NCBI RefSeq assembly: GCF_007750395.1
Contig: NZ_CP036281.1
Span: 4,921,001 to 4,985,000 of the forward strand
Direction: 5' to 3'
DNA from: Polystyrenella longa
GTDB taxonomy: Bacteria > Planctomycetota > Planctomycetia > Planctomycetales > Planctomycetaceae
DNA length: 64,000 nucleotides
Shown: piece by piece, positions 55,977 to 64,000 of the stretch
How the letters are laid out: each line of letters begins with the position of its first letter
How positions within the stretch are numbered: the stretch's first letter is position 1
Notes under the pieces: model-generated
What the model saw: the letters and a program-made list of their open reading frames with translations, nothing else
What the model was told of the DNA's origin: nothing
Database searches by the model: none
Made by a program: the position numbers and the translations under genes

Positions 55977-57548
55977 ATGTGGTACAGGACTCACACATTC
56001 TGCACGGTCTTGGCTGTATTGGCAGTTGTTGGGTGGAGTAGTTGGCACATCGACAGTGGTTCGACTTTCGCCAAATCCACTAGTCCGAAATCGTTGGCTT
56101 CCCCTCAGACGAAGAACGGACTACAGGCGGGGCAAGCCTATGCGATTGAATTTCCATCTGCATTCGAACAACCAGAATCGGCACTGGAGATCACGAACCT
56201 CCCGGATGTCTATTTCGATCTCCCGGCAGGGGAGCAGAATTTCCAGTTGGTTCTGGGCTGTGTGCAGGGAGAGCTAGTCGGAAACTCGTTCGAACTGGAA
56301 GTGGTTTCGAAACAAGAATCCCCTGAGGGGGCAAGCTCATTGCCATTTCAAGGTCGAGCTAAGTTCATCCCCCTCCCCCCTCTGTTGATTCCCCGCAATA
56401 CGACACACAATGCAAATTTATTTCTCACAGGTGCGGCGCGCAACCCGGGTTTCGGTTCACCAGATCGGTTTAAATTCGATTTAACTACAGAAAGAATATT
56501 GCGAACGTTTTATCTCTACGGAGGTGAAGGGGATTTTCTTGATCAACAAAGTTACCAGCAGTGCCCAACTCGGTTACTGGCTGAAAGCACGCATCTTCGT
56601 ATCTGGTACGACACGAGAGATGAATCTGAAGTCACGAATGACGACCAGATTCAGCATCGCCATCAGCAAGCAGAGCATTTGGCTTCCGTATTCGAGCAAT
56701 TGATCGTTCCACGATTGATACCCTGGCTCGGTGAAGTGAGTGACCTGGACCGGGACGGTAAATTTTCCATCGTGTTGAGTTCTCAATTAAATGAGATTTC
56801 TAAGGGAAAAGAACCACTCGTCGGCCTAACGTGGTCGGGCGATTATCGTCGCAACTTACCAGCTCCCTTGGGAAATTCGTCCGATGTTGTCTATCTCAAT
56901 TCGAGCAGCGCTGACCTGAAATTGTTAACCGAAGTTCTTGTTCATGAATACGTTCATGCACTCTCTTTCGATCTGCATCTCGAGGCATCATCGTCCCCGC
57001 AATATTCTCGTTCTGAGGACGACTGGTTGAATGAGGGACTGGCTCACGTAGTAGAGACTCAGTTAACGGGGACGCAATTCAATATCCACGATCGCCTGCG
57101 TGAATTTAATTCTCGACCTGAGCTCTATCCACTTGTGGTTCCCAACTACAGCCGCTCCGGATTGTGGCGTTCGCCCGGTTGCCGCGGTGCCACATTTTCA
57201 TTCTTGCGATGGTGCATTGATCAGCGAGACCTGCAACTCGTTCCGGATCTCATCCATGCTGAAAACGCTGGTATGCCTAACATGGTCCAGAAGATGGGAC
57301 AACCCTTTGCCGACCTGTTTCGCGGCTGGTCGATTTCATTATCGCAAGAATCAACCAGCAATCTCACCATGCAGCAGGGAGATACACTGCACTGGTTGCA
57401 GGCGGTGACGGCAAGTCGCTCATTTTTAATTCATCAGCGTGCGGAAGAGCGTTTGCGAGTCCGTATTAAAAACGAATCGGAAAGCGGTATGCAACTTACG
57501 TTGATTCCGCTTTCCGATCCGAAAGCTGAGGAAGCTTTATTAAATTGA
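55977..57548 (+). CDS. Exported zinc metallopeptidase, M30-like
   Basis: This 523-residue exported protein begins with a signal peptide (FCTVLAVLAVVGWSS). The zinc site is HEYVH at 323-327, with a further glutamate in WLNEGLAHVVE (about 351-359) as expected for a gluzincin third ligand. A DLDRDGKFSIVLS segment (about 256-268) before it resembles a calcium-binding loop and matches the arrangement in M30 (hyicolysin) peptidases. The N-terminal third (to about 200) is a beta-rich region like those of bacterial exo-enzymes. The start ATG 55977 lacks a Shine-Dalgarno site, and a hairpin lies just upstream. The peptidase call is firm; the M30 assignment is moderate and the substrate is unknown. Confidence 0.82.
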   Translation: MWYRTHTFCTVLAVLAVVGWSSWHIDSGSTFAKSTSPKSLASPQTKNGLQAGQAYAIEFPSAFEQPESALEITNLPDVYFDLPAGEQNFQLVLGCVQGELVGNSFELEVVSKQESPEGASSLPFQGRAKFIPLPPLLIPRNTTHNANLFLTGAARNPGFGSPDRFKFDLTTERILRTFYLYGGEGDFLDQQSYQQCPTRLLAESTHLRIWYDTRDESEVTNDDQIQHRHQQAEHLASVFEQLIVPRLIPWLGEVSDLDRDGKFSIVLSSQLNEISKGKEPLVGLTWSGDYRRNLPAPLGNSSDVVYLNSSSADLKLLTEVLVHEYVHALSFDLHLEASSSPQYSRSEDDWLNEGLAHVVETQLTGTQFNIHDRLREFNSRPELYPLVVPNYSRSGLWRSPGCRGATFSFLRWCIDQRDLQLVPDLIHAENAGMPNMVQKMGQPFADLFRGWSISLSQESTSNLTMQQGDTLHWLQAVTASRSFLIHQRAEERLRVRIKNESESGMQLTLIPLSDPKAEEALLN

Positions 57549-57725
57549 AGTGCGGAAATTAATCCGCTTATTTAGATCGTATAGTGGATGTCCGTCGTTA
57601 CGATTTCTGACTTAAAACTAGATTGACAGTCCAATAATACGCACTGCACTAGTCAAAACAACTCATTTGATATATCAGTTTTACGTCGACAATTGCAAAT
57701 AAAAACAGCAGTTTTTTCTCTTTTT

Positions 57726-58199
57726 TCAATTGCCTGCGGTAATCGCTTCGAAATCCTTAAATAACTTCTTCATTCGTTCGGGAGAATAAAGCCGAAGAGC
57801 TTTCCCTCTGTACATTAATCGGTTGTCCTCATCGAAACTGACTTCAGAACGAATACTGGGATCAGCGAGACCGGCGTACAGTGCCCCGAATGTAAAAGGA
57901 TCGACTCCCGTACCTCTTTCCAGATCCTCTAGTGTTCGAGTTCCTCCTGCGCCTATCGCCAACACGTTCACAACAGAGAGACCGACCTCCTGCCGGCCAG
58001 ATGCGACTAAGTCTTTCTGAACATCAGCCAATGTCGCGTATGAATTTCGAATTCGCGTGAGGGATTCTGTCGACACTCCTTCCGTCCGTGATGGTCCTTG
58101 AGCACGTACTTCGGAGATTAGATTCTGATGGGCCAGTCCCATTCCGTATCCCACTCCAATCAGTGCCAATGTCAGGAACATTTTCGATAGATGCGTCAT
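57726..58199 (-). CDS. Small exported protein of unknown family
   Basis: The 157-residue product has a signal-like N-terminus (MFLTLALIGVGYGMGLA) and a soluble part of helical character ending in LYSPERMKKLFKDFEAI. I recognise no domain. It converges with the metallopeptidase gene, separated by about 177 bases. It is real in length and codon use but cannot be given a role. Confidence 0.7.
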   Translation of the reverse strand: MTHLSKMFLTLALIGVGYGMGLAHQNLISEVRAQGPSRTEGVSTESLTRIRNSYATLADVQKDLVASGRQEVGLSVVNVLAIGAGGTRTLEDLERGTGVDPFTFGALYAGLADPSIRSEVSFDEDNRLMYRGKALRLYSPERMKKLFKDFEAITAGN

Positions 58200-58535
58200 T
58201 TAGCGAGGTTCTTTCTTTTCGATGCGTAGTAGATGTGAAGCGCGTTCGAGAAGAGTAACCTAGCGGACGACGATCAAATTTCAAACGATCAGTCATTGTC
58301 GGATTAGAATTTCAATACACAATAAGAACGATTGGGTGTAACACGTGCTGCAATGCCTGATCAGATGTACGAGATTCGATTGCTTATATCACTAAATGCG
58401 TGTACGCATATTCGCTGGTGACATTGCTGAAGGCAGTTCGCTTGTTAAACTACAAACGCAAAATTCAGCAGCGATCAACATCTTTTCCTTGAGACCAAAC
58501 GAATGATTTTCGAAACGTACAGGAACCCCGATTAA
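58200..58535. other. Intergenic region between divergent genes
   Basis: This separates the small exported protein gene from yaaA. I see no repeat, hairpin or RNA; it should hold the two promoters. Confidence 0.5.
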
Positions 58536-59327
58536 ATGCTTGCTTTGATTTCTCCAGCTAAACGATTAGATGAGCAGCCTGCCCCAATCGATCTCGAACT
58601 GACTCAGCCCGAACTACTCGACGAGTCGCAGGTTCTGATTAACAAACTCAAAAAGATGTCGGTGAAAAAACTTACGGAACTGATGAATATCAGTGAGGAC
58701 CTCGCCACCTTAAATCGGGAACGTTATCAGAACTGGTCATTGCCCTTTACTGCCAATAACGCGGCCCCTGCGCTGACCCTCTTCAAAGGGGACGTGTACC
58801 TTGGCATGAATCCCGAGTCTTTCAACAAGACCGAACTTCGATTTGCTCAGAAGCATCTTCGCATTTTGTCCGGTTTATATGGCGTGCTGCGACCGCTCGA
58901 TTTAATGCAGCCCTACCGGTTGGAAATGGGAACCGATCTCTCGGTTGGGCGTAGCAAGAATCTGTATGCATTCTGGGACGATAAAATCACGAAGGAAATT
59001 AATACTGCATTAGCAGACAGCAATTCGCCGGTCATCGTCAACCTGGCCTCGAACGAATACTACAAATCAATTCGACCTAAAAAGATCGAAGGAGAAGTAA
59101 TCACACCCGTCTTTAAAGAAGAGAAAGCGGGGAAACTTCGAGTGCTTGGTATGTTCGCCAAGCAGGCGCGAGGCATGATGGTGAATTACATCGTGAAAGA
59201 GAAAGCCAACGATGCCGAAAGTTTGAAAGACTTCCACCAGGCGGGATACACGTTTGATGAATCTCTCTCTTCCGAAAAGCAATTTGTTTTCGTCCGCCCC
59301 CAACCCGCACCCGTTTCGAGTCGCTAA
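58536..59327 (+). CDS. yaaA: Peroxide stress protein YaaA
   Basis: The 263-residue product matches the YaaA/DUF328 family throughout. The N-terminus is MLALISPAKRLDEQPAP, then ELMNISEDLATLNRERYQ, RILSGLYGVLRPLDLMQPYR and VIVNLASNEYYKSI, and the C-terminus has FAKQARGMMVNYIV. In E. coli YaaA lowers free iron and protects DNA and protein from peroxide damage. It stands alone, with the sulfatase gene converging 27 bases away. Confidence 0.95.
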   Translation: MLALISPAKRLDEQPAPIDLELTQPELLDESQVLINKLKKMSVKKLTELMNISEDLATLNRERYQNWSLPFTANNAAPALTLFKGDVYLGMNPESFNKTELRFAQKHLRILSGLYGVLRPLDLMQPYRLEMGTDLSVGRSKNLYAFWDDKITKEINTALADSNSPVIVNLASNEYYKSIRPKKIEGEVITPVFKEEKAGKLRVLGMFAKQARGMMVNYIVKEKANDAESLKDFHQAGYTFDESLSSEKQFVFVRPQPAPVSSR

Positions 59328-59354
59328 CGATCGTTGATCCCGTTCTGATATTTA

Positions 59355-60746
59355 TTACTCAACGTTCTTGTCAGGCCCTTGCCAGGGAACCTCGCCACCA
59401 CGCTGAATCTGTTTACGAAGTCGCGCTGCGAGATCGCGGAACTGTTGGGGATGCGTTTCTCGCAAATCGGTTGTTTCCTGCGGATCTGTTTTCAGATTAA
59501 ACAGTTCCAGGGGACCGAACGGACTGTTCTGGACGAGCTTCCAATCGTGTAACCGGAGTGCCTCAATCGTTTTGCCTCCGTAAGTGACTCCCCCTTCTCG
59601 ACGAGTGAAGTAGAGTTCGTCTCGCAGTGGAGATTGTTCCTTGCCAAGTATGGTCGGCAGAATACTGATTCCGTCGATCTCTTCGGAACGAGCCTGACCG
59701 TTGAGCTCCAGAGCTGTCGGAAAGAGATCCATCGTCATGGCCACCAGGCCCGATTTCGTACCAGCGGGTATCTTACCCGGCCACCGCGCGATCGCCGGCA
59801 CCTTCAATCCCCCTTCGTACATACTCTGTTTTCCATCTCGCAGCGGGCCATTATTCGCTCCGACATTCAACTGCCCACCGTTGTCCGAGGTGAAGAAAAC
59901 CAACGTCTCTTTGTCCTGTTCTGTTTCATTCAGTGCTTGTAGCACCTGGCCGATCCCGGCATCCATGTGTTCGATTAACGCAACAAGCATTGCCCGTTTC
60001 TCATCGATTCCCGGCTCCCTCTGTTGAACTTTGGCAACCCATTCCGCCGGCGGCTGAATCGGTGTGTGCGGAGCGTTATAAGCAAGGTAGAGGAAGAATG
60101 GTTCGTCCGCCTCTTTCTGATTATTGAGATAGTCGACCGCCCATTCTGAAAAGAGATCAGTGGCATGCCCTTCCGGATCGATGGTTGTTTCGTTCAATCG
60201 CATGTAGTTAATGTCATGCCGTCGGTGAGCGTAGTAATCATCCATCATGTCTCCGAGCCAACCCTGAAAATGATCAAATCCACGGTCGTTCGGTCGACCG
60301 GGTGCAGTCAGCCCCAGGTGCCATTTACCAATGAGAGCGGTTTGATAGCCCTGTCGTTTCAGCTGGTGAGTAATCAACGTCGCGTTCGGATCGAGATAGC
60401 CCCAGCTGTTTTCCGGGTGCGTTCGAATCACTCCGGGAACACCAACACGATCGGGATAACAGCCCGACAGTAACGAGGCTCGCGTTGGCGAACAAACGGG
60501 GCAGTTAGCATAGAACTCAGTAAACCGCATTCCCTCTTCAGACAGTTGGTCGAGTACGGGCGTCCGCATGTCCGTTGCGCCATAACAACTCAGATCGCCA
60601 TACCCCAAGTCATCAGCAACGATCCAGAGAATGTTAGGACGTTGTTGTTCTGCCGCGAAATTTTCGTCCGGCAAAGCAACGAACACTGAGAGAAGCAGAT
60701 AAAGATTGAAAACAATACGGAGCGCGATCGACATCGAGCAGTCCAT
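59355..60746 (-). CDS. Arylsulfatase-type sulfatase
   Basis: This 463-residue exported sulfatase has the metal-binding start NILWIVADDLGYGDL and the formylglycine signature C-x-P-x-R as CSPTRASLLSG, with the modified cysteine at about 85. Further family motifs are ALIGKWHLGL and FFTSDNGG. A signal sequence (IVFNLYLLLSVFVALP) precedes the domain. Sulfatases are expanded in Planctomycetota for use of sulfated marine polysaccharides. A maturase (anaerobic or FGE) is not in the window. The TIM-barrel gene lies 33 bases upstream on the same strand, so the two are probably an operon. The sulfated substrate is unknown. Confidence 0.95.
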   Translation of the reverse strand: MDCSMSIALRIVFNLYLLLSVFVALPDENFAAEQQRPNILWIVADDLGYGDLSCYGATDMRTPVLDQLSEEGMRFTEFYANCPVCSPTRASLLSGCYPDRVGVPGVIRTHPENSWGYLDPNATLITHQLKRQGYQTALIGKWHLGLTAPGRPNDRGFDHFQGWLGDMMDDYYAHRRHDINYMRLNETTIDPEGHATDLFSEWAVDYLNNQKEADEPFFLYLAYNAPHTPIQPPAEWVAKVQQREPGIDEKRAMLVALIEHMDAGIGQVLQALNETEQDKETLVFFTSDNGGQLNVGANNGPLRDGKQSMYEGGLKVPAIARWPGKIPAGTKSGLVAMTMDLFPTALELNGQARSEEIDGISILPTILGKEQSPLRDELYFTRREGGVTYGGKTIEALRLHDWKLVQNSPFGPLELFNLKTDPQETTDLRETHPQQFRDLAARLRKQIQRGGEVPWQGPDKNVE

Positions 60747-60779
60747 TCGTTTTAAGAGATGAGAAGCAATACTGGTTCG

Positions 60780-61757
60780 TTATGCCGAAATGAAATCCGT
60801 CGACAGGAGACCCAACTGCTGATAAGCGGTCAGGAGCGCTCGCTCCCCTGCTTCGCCAGGTATGGACGTTCCATGTTCCAGGCCAAGCAGTCCGTCATAG
60901 CGGTGAGACTTCAGCGCGGCGAACAGGTTCGAGAAGTCAATTTCTCCCGTTCCAGGCTCTTTGCGTCCGTGGCTGTCTCCCAATTCGATGTGACCGATCC
61001 ATGGGGCAGCCTGCCTTAAACCGTTCGCGAAATCATCCAGTTGCAGATGCTGTTGGTAAACATCAAATAACAGACGGCAACGGGGATGATTGACCTGTGC
61101 ACAAAGATTGATCGTCTCTTCCAGCGAACTCAGAAACATAGGGGTGGACATAAGGGCGGAAGCCGTGCAGTGCCGAATCGGTTCCAGGAGCAAGTTCACT
61201 CCGGCGTTTTCACATTCGACAGCAAACTCCTGATAGAATCGAACCGCGTGTTCCAATTGATTTGATTTGTGAACCGTTGCGTCCCTTTTTCCCGGTACGA
61301 CGATGAACGACGAAGCACCACTCCGTTGAGCGACACCCAATGCCTGCCGGTGTCGCCGCCACAATTGCCGTCGTCCCGATTCGTAACTGGTACCGAATAA
61401 AACTGCTGCATATTCCGCCACACCGACAAACGGACCCATTTCCATCGAATGACTCTCCAATTCGCGTCGCAATTCCCATTGAAATCGCGGCGACCTGTTC
61501 ATCAATCCGTTTTCCTGTAGTCCCTGGAAACCATACTCGGCCATAAAATCGAGTTGAGCACGCCAGTCTTCCCCCGCATGTTTATGAAACTGCCCCAGAT
61601 GGGGAGCAAGTCGCAACGAAGATACGTGCTGGCTTGGATCAGCTGCCGACAGAACGGACGTTCCCCAGGTGGCTCCGATCAGCCCGCCAGCGAATGAGGT
61701 TTGCAGGAAGGTGCGGCGTTTGAGTGGCACGGGGCGTTTCCTCCGGTGGGATAGCAC
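60780..61757 (-). CDS. Tat-signalled sugar phosphate isomerase/epimerase (AP endonuclease 2-like TIM barrel)
   Basis: The 325-residue product begins with a twin-arginine segment (KRRTFLQTSFAGGLIGATWG) ending near SVLSA. A xylose isomerase-like TIM barrel follows with the likely metal ligands in NLLLEPIRHC, CRLLFDVYQQHLQ, IGHIELGDSHGRKEPGTGEI and GLLGLEHGT, resembling hydroxypyruvate isomerases. Most such enzymes are cytoplasmic; an exported form is common in planctomycetes. Its product may act with the sulfatase gene directly downstream on the same strand. The substrate is unknown. Confidence 0.88.
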   Translation of the reverse strand: MLSHRRKRPVPLKRRTFLQTSFAGGLIGATWGTSVLSAADPSQHVSSLRLAPHLGQFHKHAGEDWRAQLDFMAEYGFQGLQENGLMNRSPRFQWELRRELESHSMEMGPFVGVAEYAAVLFGTSYESGRRQLWRRHRQALGVAQRSGASSFIVVPGKRDATVHKSNQLEHAVRFYQEFAVECENAGVNLLLEPIRHCTASALMSTPMFLSSLEETINLCAQVNHPRCRLLFDVYQQHLQLDDFANGLRQAAPWIGHIELGDSHGRKEPGTGEIDFSNLFAALKSHRYDGLLGLEHGTSIPGEAGERALLTAYQQLGLLSTDFISA

Positions 61758-62080
61758 TTTTTCAATTGAACTGGAATTCGGGTGAATACGGCAATTCCTT
61801 CATCTTCACCTGATTCCCAGAGTAAATGCAACCCGGACTAATTGAAAAAGGAGGTTTACCCTGTTTCACATAACCAATCCAACCCCACATTTTCGCCTTG
61901 TCCCGTTTTTGACATTCTGATACCTCTCCCCCCTCTCTCTCCCCAAGCTCAATCAAATACAACCGGATTCCGGATGGCAAGTCTATGTCTATAGATGCGC
62001 GCCGGATTCTCGTCTGCGGACGGTCTGGCTCGGCTAGTTAGCTGAAATCGAAGCCGGATACGTGGAAGTGGTGTCGTCAT
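61758..62080. other. Intergenic region before the phospholipase-DUF4332 gene
   Basis: This gap separates the minus-strand isomerase gene from the plus-strand gene at 62081. It contains a 72-codon minus-strand frame (61762-61980) without any supporting sign, which I do not call. No repeat is seen. Confidence 0.45.
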
Positions 62081-64000
62081 ATGTCTGTATTATTTCGAAT
62101 CGTCTATGCATCCAAGTGCAATGGGACTCATCATAAGCTGGCGATGGATGCGCTCCGTTATCTGGATTTGCCCGAGAGTGAGCAGTGGACCCGACTGTTT
62201 CTCAAACACGCGGACAGCTACATCGAAGGCTCCAAAGCCCCCGATAAACGGTTTCGTGATTTTCGGAATCATGTCCTGCATGTGGAAGACAACTTCTGGG
62301 GTGGCGCCGTAAAAACGGCCAGCCGCTGGTACGATCAAACCGTTGAAGCCATTCAACAAGAGAATTGGAAAGAAGCGGTCTATTCCGCCGGCGTACTCAG
62401 CCATTACTACACCGACCCCATCATGCCTTTTCACACCGCTCAAAGCGAAGAAGAGACGCAGATGCATCGTGCGGTCGAATGGTCTCTCTCCAAATCTTAC
62501 GACGATCTGTTCGCCCTGTTTGAAGCTGAATATCAATCCGAGATTATACGCCCTCGTTCTCACGCGCAGAGAAATGAATTGGTACAAGACCTCGTTTTAC
62601 AAGGCGCGACCCAGTCCAATCGCCACTACCAAAACACGATCGACCATTACAATCTTGATTACGGTGTGCAGGATCCCCCCGCAGGACTGGATGCAGTCTT
62701 ACGAGAGACCTACGCCAAGCTCCTCGGTTACGCCGCGATTGGTTTCGCCCGTATTCTGGAAGAACTGTTCCGCGATGCGGCAGTGAAACCACCGGCAGTC
62801 TCGTTGACATTGGAGTCGGTCTTTAGCGGACTGGAAATCCCCATTCGCTGGGTCACTCGGAAAGTCGCCGACCGGGAAGAACGATTGAAGATTGAAGCTC
62901 TCTACCAGGAATTCGTGCAAACGGGCCGGGTACAGAAACATCTTCCTGAAGATGATCGTCTGGTTCGCCAATGGCATGCCGAAGAAGTTCGCGGAGTCAG
63001 TCTTTCGCAACTCAACCAGGTCGCTCTGGAGCCAATGGGAACAGCACACGGACAGGGTGGGGATTCCGAAAAAACAAACTTCCTGCATCGTGTGCCTCGC
63101 GATTTACGAACAGCCTACGAGCTAAGTCGTGGCAATCGCCCCGGCGTGGTCACCACGATCGAAGTTGTCGGCCCCAAACCTGTATATGACAATCAAACAT
63201 CAGTATCCCCTCGACCGACATTTGACCGGCGCCCGGCGACTCCAGTGGCGACTCCATCTGTGAGCACGCCGTCGATCACACCGACTCCCAAGATCGTCGC
63301 TTCCAGCAAACCCAAGATACGCGTTAAATCGGAACAGCGACCCGAACGGCAGCCAATAGTGTCGACTCCCGAGACAGTCGTTCCTCCCGTTCACACTCAA
63401 ACACAAAAACCGGTCGAAGAAAAATGGATCCCCCGACGGCCAGTTGAGCCGAGACCCGTTGAACTGAATCGAAATGATTCGCGACCGGTAGAATCGAAAC
63501 CCGAACAAACACGTCCCGTCGCATCACGTCTAGAGGTCCCCCAACCATGGATCCAGGAACCTGTCAAACAGGAGCCCGTGAAGCAACAGCATGCAGTCGA
63601 GACGCGTGTAGAGCAAGAACCATTGCCGTTGGATCCTCAAACGGGCATTCCCTCGCGGCCATCTCGCAACCAACAGGAAAGCAAACGCAACACTCCGCAG
63701 ACGATGCCGATTCGCGAGGAACGCTTGAAGTACTATCTTCATCGCAGTGACAACCTTGTCGATGCGCCGTCGATTGGCCCGAAGACAGCGAAGCGGTTTC
63801 AGAAAATGAAGATCAAAACCGTCGATGACTTCCTGAACTGTGATCCGGAGGCTGTTGCCGAACGAATGCAGGTGCGGCACATCACCGCGGATGAAATTCG
63901 TAAATGGCAGGATCAGGCTGAGTTCGTCTGCCGCATTCCCAACTTGCGTGGGCACGACGCCCAAATCCTCGTTGGTTCCGGAATCCACAAGGTCGAGCAT
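62081..64000 (+). CDS. Zinc-phospholipase-C-like domain, proline-rich linker and DUF4332-like HhH region; 3' end outside the window
   Basis: I translated 640 codons from ATG 62081 to the window edge without a stop, so the gene continues beyond it. Residues 1 to about 215 resemble the zinc-dependent phospholipase C family: CNGTHHKLAMDALRYL near the start and GVLSHYYTDPIMPFHTAQ (about 107-124) followed by MHRAVEW, which provide the spaced His/Asp/Glu ligands of that fold. About 365-525 is a proline/valine/threonine/glutamate-rich linker (SVSTPSITPTPK, EEKWIPRRPVEPRPVE), predicted disordered. From about 545 a DUF4332-like helix-hairpin-helix begins (APSIGPKTAKRFQKMKIKTV). No signal peptide is seen. 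The domain pairing is unusual; the function is unknown. Alternatives include a metal-dependent hydrolase other than a phospholipase. Confidence 0.85.
   Translation, partial: MSVLFRIVYASKCNGTHHKLAMDALRYLDLPESEQWTRLFLKHADSYIEGSKAPDKRFRDFRNHVLHVEDNFWGGAVKTASRWYDQTVEAIQQENWKEAVYSAGVLSHYYTDPIMPFHTAQSEEETQMHRAVEWSLSKSYDDLFALFEAEYQSEIIRPRSHAQRNELVQDLVLQGATQSNRHYQNTIDHYNLDYGVQDPPAGLDAVLRETYAKLLGYAAIGFARILEELFRDAAVKPPAVSLTLESVFSGLEIPIRWVTRKVADREERLKIEALYQEFVQTGRVQKHLPEDDRLVRQWHAEEVRGVSLSQLNQVALEPMGTAHGQGGDSEKTNFLHRVPRDLRTAYELSRGNRPGVVTTIEVVGPKPVYDNQTSVSPRPTFDRRPATPVATPSVSTPSITPTPKIVASSKPKIRVKSEQRPERQPIVSTPETVVPPVHTQTQKPVEEKWIPRRPVEPRPVELNRNDSRPVESKPEQTRPVASRLEVPQPWIQEPVKQEPVKQQHAVETRVEQEPLPLDPQTGIPSRPSRNQQESKRNTPQTMPIREERLKYYLHRSDNLVDAPSIGPKTAKRFQKMKIKTVDDFLNCDPEAVAERMQVRHITADEIRKWQDQAEFVCRIPNLRGHDAQILVGSGIHKVEH

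Noticed and set aside
61762-61980. 72-codon minus-strand frame upstream of the isomerase gene
   Set aside because: No recognisable sequence features; it lies in the promoter gap between divergent genes.

Overview
The window looks like chromosomal DNA from a member of the Planctomycetota (order Planctomycetales by gene content; genus not determinable by eye). The main evidence is three tandem gene pairs of the planctomycete-specific DUF1549/DUF1553 (PSCyt) plus DUF1501 type, a 1570-residue surface protein with an N-terminal LEPR-XLL-like motif, a sulfatase, Tat-signalled oxidoreductases and a long intergenic fraction. I see no phage, insertion sequence, CRISPR array or rRNA. It reads as ordinary core chromosome mixed with lineage-specific secreted proteins.

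Layout. 1-4.6 kb: a PSCyt2/DUF1553 gene cut by the left window edge and its DUF1501 partner, closed by a bidirectional terminator. 4.7-9.4 kb: a giant minus-strand extracellular protein (metalloprotease, Calx-beta, beta-helix, duplicated C-terminal module). 10.2 kb: tRNA-Pro(UGG) and a terminator. 10.5-14.7 kb: a PACE-type efflux protein and a two-gene signalling operon (double KaiC-like ATPase plus hybrid histidine kinase). 14.8-25.1 kb: a GH63/MGH1-like glycosidase, an ABM-domain membrane protein, a sugar dehydrogenase-cytochrome fusion, an aldo/keto reductase and a SulP transporter fused to a beta-carbonic anhydrase. 25.1-26.4 kb is nearly gene-free. 26.4-29.1 kb: a phytoene-desaturase-like flavoprotein, a small membrane protein and a FabZ-like dehydratase.

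29.4-34.0 kb is the second PSCyt/DUF1501 pair. 34.1-46.5 kb is a housekeeping block: DUF456, ComEA-like, UppS, CdsA, EpmB divergent from EF-P, a small coiled-coil membrane protein, MiaB, a TIGR01777 epimerase, a CobA-HemD fusion, a C-terminal processing protease and TsaD. 46.9-51.0 kb is the third PSCyt/DUF1501 pair. 51.1-55.3 kb is a minus-strand operon of a VWA/STN-like secreted protein and a DUF2135-like protein. 56-61.8 kb: an M30-like metallopeptidase, a small secreted protein, YaaA, a sulfatase and a TIM-barrel isomerase. A large gene joining a zinc-phospholipase-C-like domain to a DUF4332-like helix-hairpin-helix region starts at 62081 and runs off the right edge.

The genes suggest some shared functions. 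EF-P and its lysine-modifying enzyme EpmB are neighbours, and MiaB and TsaD add further translation-accuracy functions. UppS and CdsA act in envelope lipid synthesis. The PSCyt/DUF1501 pairs, glycosidase, sulfatase, GSDH fusion and aldo/keto reductase fit polysaccharide or sugar use. The least explained elements are a ~106-bp dispersed repeat found immediately after two unrelated genes (starting inside their stop codons), the KaiC-kinase module, the VWA-STN/DUF2135 operon and the phospholipase-DUF4332 chimera.
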